DNA of 44,344 bases from Candidatus Dependentiae bacterium (GTDB lineage Bacteria; Babelota; Babeliae; Babelales; RVW-14): assembly GCA_018266175.1 (NCBI GenBank), contig JAFEAY010000027.1, forward strand, positions 1 through 44,344, written 5' to 3'. The translations under genes were made by a program, and so were the position numbers. The notes under the pieces were generated by a model. It saw nothing but the letters and a program-made list of their open reading frames with translations, ran no database searches and was not told where the DNA came from. Within the stretch, counting starts at the first letter, position 1; each line of letters opens with the position of its first letter. Shown here in pieces: positions 8,439 to 14,741 of this stretch.

Positions 8439-9058
8439 ATACGATCATGAACAGCGATAATACCAGGAATGAGCAGGGTAATAAACTCGCTCCGCTCATA
8501 ACCTTTGAGCAGCTAAAAGCCATAGCGCCAAACCTGCCAAAGAACGCAGACGTATTTATCCCTTACCTGAATAAGTACATGCCTTTATTCGGCATTGACA
8601 CGCCGCAAAGAATAAGACATTTTATAGCCCAGACAGCGCATGAAAGTGGCGGCTTCAGGTTTGTAAAAGAGTTATCTACAGGTAAGCAATACGAAGGCCG
8701 TGCTGATCTTGGCAATATTCATCCGGGTGATGGCCCTTTATACAAGGGTAGAGGGCTGATACAATGTACCGGTCGCAACAATTATATGGCCTGCAGCATG
8801 GCGTTGTTTGGCGATGCGCGACTATTAAAGAGCCCTGAGTTGTTAGAGATTCCCGAATATGCCGTAGCTGCTTCATGCTGGTTCTGGTCTATGAAAGGGT
8901 TAAACAAATTCGCTGATTTGCCTGATACCTGGAGAAGCAAAACAAAGAATTACAGTCCGTTACAATACATCACATACCTGGTGAACGGTGGGCAAAATGG
9001 TATTGCAGACCGCGAAGCATATTATAAAAGAGCTTTATCTACTCTCTCGACAGGATAA
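8435..9058 (+). CDS. Endolysin, glycoside hydrolase family 19-like
   Basis: 207 residues, overlapping the previous gene by four bases (ATGA). The GH19 signature HFIAQTAHESGGF (E70 as likely catalytic acid) is followed by YKGRGLIQCTGRNNY and, near the end, LVNGGQNGIADR, the usual landmarks of phage GH19 lysozymes. There is no signal peptide, so release would depend on a holin. It is the last gene of the lysis cassette; a strong terminator follows at 9089-9112. Confidence 0.92.
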   Translation: MNTIMNSDNTRNEQGNKLAPLITFEQLKAIAPNLPKNADVFIPYLNKYMPLFGIDTPQRIRHFIAQTAHESGGFRFVKELSTGKQYEGRADLGNIHPGDGPLYKGRGLIQCTGRNNYMACSMALFGDARLLKSPELLEIPEYAVAASCWFWSMKGLNKFADLPDTWRSKTKNYSPLQYITYLVNGGQNGIADREAYYKRALSTLSTG

Positions 9059-9088
9059 AGTGTTGTTTTCATACAGGAAAGATAGAAG

Positions 9089-9112
9089 GTCCGGTTTCTA
9101 CCGGGCTTTTTT
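9089..9112. terminator. Rho-independent terminator between endolysin and integrase
   Basis: GTCCGGT (9089-9095), loop TTCT, ACCGGGC (9100-9106), then six Ts. This is a seven-pair stem including one T-G pair. It closes the rightward tail/lysis transcript and lies right at the end of the convergent integrase gene. Confidence 0.88.
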
Positions 9113-10304
9113 ATAATCCTCCCTTTTCTTCATATTCCCTATTGGCCGCTGTCCTGATACGCTTTGCGTATATCTTAACCGTCTTTTCAGATACAGCCAT
9201 CCATTCAGCTATTGTGGCCTCACTATACCCCAGATCCAGCATAAGCGTAGCGAATGTATGCCTGCCTATGTGGGTGGTTATCTTCTTTTTGATCTTACAG
9301 ATTGCGGCTATCTCTTTCAATGCCTCGTTAACGGTAGGTTCGGCGTAGTTACAGATCAGGTTTTTTTCTTCGATATACTCGATGACTCTCTTGAGTCGTG
9401 GGCTTTTATGGTATGGGAAATATACCGGCTCACCGTTCTTTTTGGCGCTTACCTTTATCCGGTTGGTATCGATCAGCTTTTCCAGCGTGAAGCGCATCCA
9501 GTCACTAAACCGTAGCCCGGAAAGACATTCTATCAGGAAAAAGCACGCAACTACTTCATGCACTCGGCTTTCAAACTTTGGGATTTCATCCCATATAGTA
9601 TCTATCTCTGCAATTGTAAGGTAGCCACGATCAGGGTTCTTATATACCGGTGACCGGTACCCTGCTATTTGGGCCATGTTAAACAAGCCTTTCTCAGAAG
9701 CTTTCTTAAGGATCTGCCTTGTCCGGCTCATGAGTACGGGTAGGGAGGTATCTTTGTCCAGTTCTTTAGCGTTCCATGCTTCGTACCGCTCCATCCACAT
9801 AACATCAATACCGGCAAAGTGAATAGGCATCCCGGAACATTCTTTATCCTGGTAGCGTTTTAGTCTATTTAATATCCCCTGCCATTTTTTTACATTGTTA
9901 TCGCTGTATCGTTTGTTGTTATCTGTTTTGCTCTTTCGGGCCTGCGATATGTAAATAATGAACTGCTGGAAGAAATCTACAAAATCAGATTTACCATTGC
10001 CGTTCAAAGCAGTCTCAATCACCTGGCGGGTGATATCCTGTTTATTGAGTTTTAGTACCTGGAAGTGTTTTATAATATCGTTAACCTGCGCATTGATATC
10101 TGTATTGATAAAGTCAAAACCTATACAGGAGGGTTTAACGCAGTTTCTGGTTTTATCCCAATGCTTCTCTTCTATTTTATAACCGAGTGATCTTTTGAGG
10201 TATTTACGCTGTCCGGATAATAGGATTATGATATATAGATAACCAAAGCTATCTTCGGTTCGCTGCTTTTGAAAGGATAATTTAACGGTAGGGAGTTTGA
10301 CCAC
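9111..10304 (-). CDS. int: Tyrosine-type site-specific integrase
   Basis: 397 residues from a GTG at 10304. The frame is open back to an ATG at 10436, but that adds 44 residues unlike any integrase N-terminus. With the GTG start the protein opens with VKLPTVKLSFQKQ, as Bacteroidetes SAM-like integrases do. The catalytic set is visible: R265 (SGLRFSDW), a Lys in the beta hairpin (VSAKKNG, about 286-289), H345-x-x-R348-H349 (THIGRHTFA) and nucleophile Y379 (KTVKIYAKR). It would integrate and excise the phage at attP, which probably lies just upstream (10447-10467). It is convergent with the lysis genes. Confidence 0.93.
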   Translation of the reverse strand: MVKLPTVKLSFQKQRTEDSFGYLYIIILLSGQRKYLKRSLGYKIEEKHWDKTRNCVKPSCIGFDFINTDINAQVNDIIKHFQVLKLNKQDITRQVIETALNGNGKSDFVDFFQQFIIYISQARKSKTDNNKRYSDNNVKKWQGILNRLKRYQDKECSGMPIHFAGIDVMWMERYEAWNAKELDKDTSLPVLMSRTRQILKKASEKGLFNMAQIAGYRSPVYKNPDRGYLTIAEIDTIWDEIPKFESRVHEVVACFFLIECLSGLRFSDWMRFTLEKLIDTNRIKVSAKKNGEPVYFPYHKSPRLKRVIEYIEEKNLICNYAEPTVNEALKEIAAICKIKKKITTHIGRHTFATLMLDLGYSEATIAEWMAVSEKTVKIYAKRIRTAANREYEEKGGL

Positions 10305-10446
10305 TGGGCATAATTTTCGGAAACAATTTATGTAAATTATCACACTTAACCACACTAAAGCACACTTTTGAATTATCCTATATTCCTTTGCAGTAGCTGC
10401 TATAAGCACAAAACCCGCATCAGTAGCGGATTTCATGTTTTAAACT

Positions 10447-10467
10447 GTGGTAGCCTCGTCAGGAATT
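10447..10467 (-). other. Candidate attP core resembling a tRNA 3' end
   Basis: Read on the minus strand the stretch is AATTCCTGACGAGGCTACCA plus C. It fits T-loop end ATT, T-stem 3' half CCTGA (with the invariant C61), acceptor 3' half CGAGGCT, discriminator A and CCA. No matching 5' half lies nearby. A tRNA 3' end beside an integrase gene is the usual form of an attachment core. The host tRNA is unknown. Confidence 0.4.
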
Positions 10468-10508
10468 ATTTTTACATCTGAAATCCTGTATTTCGGAAAC
10501 ATTTACGG

Positions 10509-10757
10509 TTAAATACGGTCTTCTTCTGCTCTCACAGCATCCAAAATAGCCTCGATATCGTCCGAAGTAAGGAACGCTGCCTGTTCACCTTCAACCATCC
10601 ATGTCCAGCCCTTGCCCAGGTATTTTACGATAGCGCCCACATAGAAGTTATCGATCATTACATGATAAGAACCACCGGCACCGCCGTGAGGCATATTTAC
10701 TACTACGTGATGATCTACACCGTTAATGTTAATGACTTGGTCTATTATTGTTTTCAT
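10509..10757 (-). CDS. Small protein of unknown function
   Basis: 82 residues. It has the features of a compact alpha/beta domain: MKTIIDQVININGVDHHVVV, then a Gly-rich turn (PHGGAGGSYHV), a Trp-containing strand (GWTWMVEG) and an acidic C-terminal helix. No family recognised, no membrane segment. It is transcribed towards the integrase from a short intergenic region shared with the divergent gene at 10796. Its minus-strand upstream region has a weak -7-like TAAGTTTA. It could be an excision or regulatory accessory, but nothing in the sequence shows that. Confidence 0.65.
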   Translation of the reverse strand: MKTIIDQVININGVDHHVVVNMPHGGAGGSYHVMIDNFYVGAIVKYLGKGWTWMVEGEQAAFLTSDDIEAILDAVRAEEDRI

Positions 10758-10795
10758 GGGTTTTGATGCTATATTAGCAGTAAACTTACGAACAT

Positions 10796-11074
10796 ATGAG
10801 TAACTGGAACTGCTGGTACGTAAAATCTGTAAATGATAATGTTGTAGTAACTATTGGTACAACAACGTACAATGACACAGCGATTAACCTTGCAAATAAT
10901 TATCCCTCTTTGTTCCGTGGTGGCACAAGTCAGGACGGGAATAGTATCGCTCTGTGTGCGGATCTGCCAACCGGTACCCCGATTCCTTTGTCGGCTACAG
11001 TAAATGGCACGTCTCAACTTTCTACACAGTGTGAATTGGATATATGGGGTAATCCTCGTCCTCCTAACAAGTAA
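10796..11074 (+). CDS. Small hypothetical protein
   Basis: 92 residues, rich in Thr/Asn/Ser, with three Cys (MSNWNCWYVK, ALCADL, TQCELD). No signal peptide or membrane helix. Not recognised. It is divergent from 10509-10757 and its stop overlaps the ATG of the membrane protein at 11074 (TAATG). The pair is probably co-transcribed in the lysogeny region, so prophage-state expression is possible. Confidence 0.6.
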   Translation: MSNWNCWYVKSVNDNVVVTIGTTTYNDTAINLANNYPSLFRGGTSQDGNSIALCADLPTGTPIPLSATVNGTSQLSTQCELDIWGNPRPPNK

Positions 11075-11739
11075 TGAGACCAAAAACAGTAAATATCATT
11101 CTGATCTTTTTGCTCGTGGTTAATTTTATCACGAGCAAAATTGATTTTGAGCTATTCGACTATAACTGGGATTTCGGGTTGATGTGCATGAGTCTGCTCC
11201 TGGTCCAGGATAAGTATAAAACAGTTCGTTTTTTTAATATCTCTGCCGCCATTGTATTTGCCGGGCTAATGATAGATAAAGCTTTATTTAGGCAATATCA
11301 TCTGGAGACCGATGATTATATTATTTTCAGCATGGCTGCGATAACGGCTTTATATGCAATATTTAAATTCAAAGAAAAGATAGAGCCTGATAATATTCTG
11401 CTACTTATAGTGACACTCGTTAAAATTGTTTCAGAGCTTACTGTTTACGGCAACGACAAGCTTATTAAGTATTATGCATTCCATGATTTCAGGTCTTATT
11501 TTGAAGTGGGTGGTTCTATCGCCAATCTTCTGATGGCTATCTATATTTCCCGGAAACTTGTACCCATTTATTTCATGCCAGTGCTTTATATGGCATTTAT
11601 GGCCGTTGAGCTATTTGAGTATATAGGGGGCAATCCCTATGTATTTGGCATACACGAAGCCGCAATAACCGGTCTGGTATGTTGGGCCCTGATGCTTACA
11701 CGTAAACTTATCCCTCAAGTTCTGATTCAGCGTCCATAA
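11074..11739 (+). CDS. Polytopic membrane protein, possibly lysogenic-conversion gene
   Basis: 221 residues with about six to seven hydrophobic segments (for example VNIILIFLLVVNFI at 6-19, NISAAIVFAGLMI, YIIFSMAAITALYAIF, LLLIVTLVKIV). There are few charged residues between spans and no known motif. It lies in the lysogeny block between integrase and repressor. A superinfection-exclusion or other host-altering role is a reasonable guess, but only that. Its 3' end overlaps the convergent gene 11708-11914 by 32 bases. Confidence 0.65.
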   Translation: MRPKTVNIILIFLLVVNFITSKIDFELFDYNWDFGLMCMSLLLVQDKYKTVRFFNISAAIVFAGLMIDKALFRQYHLETDDYIIFSMAAITALYAIFKFKEKIEPDNILLLIVTLVKIVSELTVYGNDKLIKYYAFHDFRSYFEVGGSIANLLMAIYISRKLVPIYFMPVLYMAFMAVELFEYIGGNPYVFGIHEAAITGLVCWALMLTRKLIPQVLIQRP

Positions 11740-11914
11740 TCAGCTGGTCTAGTATTTCCAATATTTCTTTACCAGTATCGATGCTGGTTGATTTGCGCCT
11801 GATCTTTACTCTGATAGCTTTGAGCCTTACCAAAGGGATCATAAATAGGATTGCTACGGATAGGAATCCGTAAACTGTTAGATAGAACTCGTTTGCGTAT
11901 GTTTGAGCGTCCAT
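11708..11914 (-). CDS. Small single-span membrane protein
   Basis: 68 residues from the ATG at 11914. An upstream ATG at 11953 would add 13 unconvincing residues. One transmembrane helix (LTVYGFLSVAILFMIPLVRL, about 11-30) is followed by a basic patch (RVKIRRKS) and an acidic C-terminal helix. Not recognised. Transcribed in the same direction as the repressor gene at 11977-12372, 62 bases downstream of it, so it may be expressed in lysogens. Confidence 0.6.
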   Translation of the reverse strand: MDAQTYANEFYLTVYGFLSVAILFMIPLVRLKAIRVKIRRKSTSIDTGKEILEILDQLIMDAESELEG

Positions 11915-11976
11915 ATATAGAGGGTTGGGGGTATTAAAACTAATAATATTCAACGCAATGGTTACTGTTGTTTTTC

Positions 11977-12372
11977 TCAGTTGCCATTTTTCTTTTTACG
12001 CTCTCTCAATTCCTTTAGATATTTAGCTTTCTCTTTTATCTCTAATTGTATTCTCAGCTCCTCCTCATCAAGTTCGGCAAGTGTTTTCCCGGAATAATCA
12101 TCTATAAATTGTTGAAGATCAGCAAAGAAGCCTGTCTTTTTTGGCTGTTTGATATTATCATTTTTATTATTTGCGTCACTAACAACTTCGGTTGGATTTT
12201 CGCCAAACACTTGTTGGATTTTGTCCAGCAGTTTGTCGGGTAATTCTTTTGAATTATTTACTAAGTCGCTGATATACGATCTGTTATAACCAACTTTTTC
12301 AGCAAAATCGGTCTGACTCGTTATCTTTTTACGCCGCTTAAGCGAATGTATATATTCTCCTAAAACGTTCAT
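11977..12372 (-). CDS. XRE-family repressor (lysogeny regulator)
   Basis: 131 residues from the ATG at 12372. An ATG 13 codons upstream would lie in the operator region and adds a poorly conserved leader. The N-terminus is a helix-turn-helix: LGEYIHSLKRRKKITSQTDF then AEKVGYNRSYISDLVNNSKE, about residues 3-45. A basic linker and a long charged, coiled-coil-like C-terminus (LAELDEEELRIQLEIKEKAK) follow. There is no peptidase S24 domain, so classical RecA-driven self-cleavage is not expected. It is divergent from the early operon across 12373-12542, which carries the inverted repeats listed below. Confidence 0.85.
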   Translation of the reverse strand: MNVLGEYIHSLKRRKKITSQTDFAEKVGYNRSYISDLVNNSKELPDKLLDKIQQVFGENPTEVVSDANNKNDNIKQPKKTGFFADLQQFIDDYSGKTLAELDEEELRIQLEIKEKAKYLKELRERKKKNGN

Positions 12373-12405
12373 TATCAATATATTTTTATATAGCGTAATA
12401 AAATA

Positions 12406-12442
12406 TTCCAAACTTTACCAAAAAATGTTTGGAAAACAAACA
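12406..12442. promoter_or_regulatory. Operator region with two overlapping inverted repeats
   Basis: TTCCAAAC (12406-12413) and GTTTGGAA (12427-12434) form an exact 8-bp inverted repeat with a 13-base spacer. TGTTTG (12426-12431) and CAAACA (12437-12442) form a second inverted repeat. The half-sites overlap the -33 box of the rightward early promoter and lie about 35-70 bases upstream of the repressor start. This is where a repressor would bind to control both directions. Confidence 0.6.
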
Positions 12443-12460
12443 AATGTTGGATTATCTTTA
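12428..12460 (+). promoter_or_regulatory. Putative early rightward promoter
   Basis: TTTG at 12428-12431 as -33 box and TATCTTTA at 12453-12460 as a near-consensus -7 box (TAnnTTTG), 21 bases apart as in Bacteroidota housekeeping promoters. It points at the gene at 12543, the first of the rightward early block, with a leader of about 75-80 bases. Confidence 0.5.
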
Positions 12461-12542
12461 CATCAACATCGCAAAAACGATGCAAGGTAACAGCGAAAGA
12501 TACTAAATAAATAGAACAGTAAGCAAATAACAATACCATAAC

Positions 12543-12803
12543 ATGCAAGCCATCAACTACGTAAAAAGGACAAAAGGTGCAGAGGTGCAGGAGCTAACAG
12601 CTTCCGGTGTGAAACTCGCAAATATGGCAATTGCTCAATATGGTGGTCTGAGAGGTACAAAATCCAGGTTAAAGGAAATGGGCGTTACGATCAGTGAAAG
12701 CACTATAGTTCGCATATCGAATAATGGTGCTAAGGGGCCTTTCTTTTATAACTCCTGGGAGAAATTCTTTAACGCCTTAATACTGGAACAAACCGCCGCC
12801 TAA
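12543..12803 (+). CDS. Small early protein, possible DNA-binding regulator
   Basis: 86 residues, first gene of the rightward early operon opposite the repressor, the place where Cro- or activator-type genes usually sit. It starts MQAINYVKRTKGAEVQEL. A possible helix-turn-helix is GLRGTKSRLKEMGVTISEST then IVRISNNG, about residues 37-64. The call is tentative because no clear family is recognised. It shares its last base with the next ATG (TAATG). Confidence 0.6.
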   Translation: MQAINYVKRTKGAEVQELTASGVKLANMAIAQYGGLRGTKSRLKEMGVTISESTIVRISNNGAKGPFFYNSWEKFFNALILEQTAA

Positions 12804-13030
12804 TGAGCCGTATAGATCAGATATACCATATGCTAAAGGTGCAGGCAGAGAAAGTAGTAAGCCGCCAATACTTCGAGCAGCATTACTATGGTGAGATGAC
12901 CAAAGAGCAATGGAGGCATTTCAGGAACACATTCCCTGAATGTGTGATGCGGAAACCTGGTACAAACACTTTTGCCATCAATGTAACAAAGTGGCAAGCA
13001 TCATTTCAAAAAGAAGAACAACATCAATAA
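12803..13030 (+). CDS. Small basic early protein
   Basis: 75 residues, basic and helical. It begins MSRIDQIYHMLKVQAEKVVS, with an aromatic centre (QYFEQHYYG) and a possible DNA-contact end (FPECVMRKPG). Not recognised. It is coupled to the preceding gene by a one-base overlap and followed after six bases by the first DGR target gene. It may be a regulator or a structural partner of the DGR products; the sequence does not decide. Confidence 0.6.
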   Translation: MSRIDQIYHMLKVQAEKVVSRQYFEQHYYGEMTKEQWRHFRNTFPECVMRKPGTNTFAINVTKWQASFQKEEQHQ

Positions 13031-13036
13031 ACTGTT

Positions 13037-13399
13037 ATGAATTACAACCAAATCAAATCGTTTGAAGATGCCTGTAAGGCGCTTAACATGACCACCGATC
13101 TGCCGGATTTCAGTATGCTATCTGCAGCCGAAAGGCAGGCAATGACTGACCATTATAAGCTCACGGTAATTACCAGGGCCTTGAATGGTGGGTGGACACC
13201 TGACTGGAATAACTCTGGTGAATACAAATACTACCCATGGTTCTACTGCAAAGACGGCTTTTCGTTCTTCCTCGTCGACTCCCACTTCACCGGTACCGGC
13301 GTCGGTTCCCGCCTTTGCTTCCGTAATGAAGAGATAGCTGAATACGCAGCAACCCAATTCATCGATCTGTACAAATCATACTTCACCATTAATCAATAA
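13037..13399 (+). CDS. DGR target protein 1 (VR1)
   Basis: 120 residues. The N-terminal part (NYNQIKSFEDACKALN) and the middle (GGWTPDWNNSGEYKYYPWF) recur in the other DGR targets. Residues 74-92 are encoded by VR1 (GFSFFLVDSHFTGTGVGSR). A conserved tail of 28 residues (LCFRNEEIAEYAATQF and on) follows. Relative to the TR, VR1 has 11 changes, all at template adenines. The scaffold looks like the C-type-lectin-related targets common in Bacteroidota elements, though the fold cannot be proved by eye. No signal peptide. The start follows the leader ATCAATAAACTGTT shared with other cassette genes. Confidence 0.88.
   Translation: MNYNQIKSFEDACKALNMTTDLPDFSMLSAAERQAMTDHYKLTVITRALNGGWTPDWNNSGEYKYYPWFYCKDGFSFFLVDSHFTGTGVGSRLCFRNEEIAEYAATQFIDLYKSYFTINQ
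13256..13312 (+). repeat. DGR variable repeat VR1
   Basis: 57 bp aligned without gaps to the TR at 15252-15308. Codon changes from TR to VR1: AAC to TTC, AAC to CTC, TAC to TCC, AAC to CAC, TAC to TTC, AAT to GGT, AAC to GGC. All 11 substitutions lie at template A; none of the 42 non-A positions differs. Confidence 0.93.
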
Positions 13400-13412
13400 T
13401 CAATAATCCGTT

Positions 13413-13789
13413 ATGGAATTCAACCAGATAAAATCATTCGAAGAAGCCTGTGCGGCTCTCAACATCAGCAACGCACTGCCTGATTTCTCAGAAGCACCTG
13501 ATGCAATGCAAGCTCATCTGAAAGCAGCATATAAACTGCCAATCATCATCGCAGCTATCAATAACGGCTGGATGCCTAATTGGAAAAACACAGATGAACG
13601 TAAATGGATGCCTTGGTTCTATATGAACGATGAAAACGCCGAGGGTGGCTTTTCGTTCGCCGCGTCGTCTTCAACTGCACCCTTACCTTCGTCGGTTCCC
13701 GCCTTTGCTTCCTGAGCGAAGAAGCTGCAAAATACGCTGTAGAACAATTCAAGGATCTGTATAAAGATTATTTCACCATTCCTGCATAA
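13413..13789 (+). pseudogene. DGR target protein 2, frameshifted inside VR2
   Basis: Paralogue of target 1 (EFNQIKSFEEACAALN, then NNGWMPNWKNTDERKWMPWF). VR2 has 56 bases where the other VRs have 57; the missing base is at one of the second pair of template adenines. As read, the frame runs to a stop at 13715 and gives a 100-residue product with a foreign tail (FSFAASSSTAPLP). Restoring one base recovers VGSRLCFLSEEAAKYAVEQF and an in-frame TAA at 13789. The intact form would be about 125 residues. The deletion could be a retrohoming error, a minority variant caught by the assembly, or a sequencing error. Confidence 0.85.
13647..13702 (+). repeat. DGR variable repeat VR2 (one-base deletion)
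   Basis: Begins with GGCTTTTCGTTC and ends with GTCGGTTCCCGC like the TR. AAC to GCC; the second AAC is reduced to GC; then GAC to GTC, TAC to TTC, AAC unchanged, TAC to TGC, AAT to CTT, AAC to TTC. All substitutions and the deletion map to template adenines. Confidence 0.9.
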
Positions 13790-13792
13790 AAA

Positions 13793-13821
13793 TATAGCCC
13801 CTGTGTAGGGCAGGGGCTATA
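13793..13821. other. Strong hairpin between DGR genes
   Basis: TATAGCCCCTG (13793-13803), loop TGTAGGG, CAGGGGCTATA (13811-13821): eleven perfect pairs. No T-run follows on the plus strand; on the minus strand the stem is followed by TTTTTATG. It separates VR2 from the following gene and could be an attenuator, an RNA-processing site or a minus-strand terminator. Confidence 0.7.
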
Positions 13822-13838
13822 AACAATCAATAACTGTT

Positions 13839-14225
13839 ATGAACTCAAAGATAGAAAATTTTTCAAAACCAATAAGCGATACAGTCGCTGAACTAATAAT
13901 AGCCTGCGGCTATTCAGAACACATCGCTTTTGAAGATACACTGCATTATAATAGTAAATGCGGCACTAAAAAGCTGAAGTTCTCAAAAGATGGCTTCATA
14001 GTATACCAGGTTCTTTTCGAACAGGAAGAAGACCGCGGAGCTGAATGGAAGACGATGTTCACTTGTTCTATCAATTACATGATAAAGGATTGTGACATGT
14101 CTAGCCTTCTGCAAACGGTTGGTGCTATTGATATCCGGCAAACAAAAGAATTCAGAGAATATCTCAACGCGTTCAAACACGGTGGTAATACGGGCTATTT
14201 CGGTCTGCACCGTGCCAGGGCTTAA
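13839..14225 (+). CDS. Unknown protein inside the DGR cassette
   Basis: 128 residues, MNSKIENFSKPISDTVAELI, with mixed alpha/beta composition and a central charged region (FEQEEDRGAEWKTMFTC). It does not show the basic four-helix look of Avd accessory proteins and lacks a variable repeat. It uses the same leader (ATCAATAACTGTT directly before ATG) as targets 1 and 2, so it belongs to the cassette by arrangement. It might be an accessory or inhibitor of the DGR, or a target that lost its VR. No family recognised. Confidence 0.65.
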   Translation: MNSKIENFSKPISDTVAELIIACGYSEHIAFEDTLHYNSKCGTKKLKFSKDGFIVYQVLFEQEEDRGAEWKTMFTCSINYMIKDCDMSSLLQTVGAIDIRQTKEFREYLNAFKHGGNTGYFGLHRARA

Positions 14226-14250
14226 ATCTTCATCATTAAATAGATAACCA

Positions 14251-14730
14251 ATGTCAACAACTGTTGAAATAGATAAAGACGCTCTGCTGAAAGCGCATAA
14301 GAGTGGCACCGCCGCTGAAAAGAAACTGCTGGAAAAGCTGCATGGTAAAGATATGTTTCAGCCTGACCTGATGCAGACAGTTAAGTCAATCGCAGACATA
14401 TACAGACTTGCCGGTGTCAATGCCCGAAGCTATGCACTACCAAAAACCGCAACTGCCGATCAGATAGCCGAGAACGCCTTTCGTAAGCTGCGTTTGGCGG
14501 CGCAAATAATGAACCAGGGCTGGAAACCTGATTGGAGTAACGATAACCAGTACAAGTATTACCCATATTTCGTTTGGGATAATAAGAAAAAGGGCTTTTC
14601 GTTCGCCCACGTCGGCTGCCTCTACACCCTTACCAGCGTCGGTTCCCGCCTTTGCTTCCGTACCAGTGCACTGGCTGAATTCTTTGGTAAGACCTTCCTT
14701 TCTGAATACAACGATTTCTTAATTAACTAA
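14251..14730 (+). CDS. DGR target protein 3 (VR3)
   Basis: 159 residues. It has an N-terminal extension (VEIDKDALLKAHKSGTAAEK) shared in outline with target 4 but absent from 1 and 2. The common core follows (QGWKPDWSNDNQYKYYPYF), then VR3 at residues 115-133 (GFSFAHVGCLYTLTSVGSR) and the conserved tail (LCFRTSALAEFFGKTF). VR3 carries 10 changes from the TR, all at adenines. No signal peptide. Role presumed to be ligand binding through the variable surface. Confidence 0.88.
   Translation: MSTTVEIDKDALLKAHKSGTAAEKKLLEKLHGKDMFQPDLMQTVKSIADIYRLAGVNARSYALPKTATADQIAENAFRKLRLAAQIMNQGWKPDWSNDNQYKYYPYFVWDNKKKGFSFAHVGCLYTLTSVGSRLCFRTSALAEFFGKTFLSEYNDFLIN
14593..14649 (+). repeat. DGR variable repeat VR3
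   Basis: 57 bp, gap-free against the TR. AAC to GCC, AAC to CAC, GAC to GGC, TAC to TGC, AAC to CTC, AAT to CTT, AAC to AGC; the second TAC is unchanged. Ten substitutions, all at template A. Confidence 0.93.
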
Positions 14731-14741
14731 AATCAATAACC

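Noticed and set aside
10305-10436. N-terminal extension of the integrase to the ATG at 10436
   Set aside because: The 44 extra residues include a hydrophobic stretch not found in this integrase family, and the ATG region contains a small hairpin; the GTG at 10304 fits the family start.
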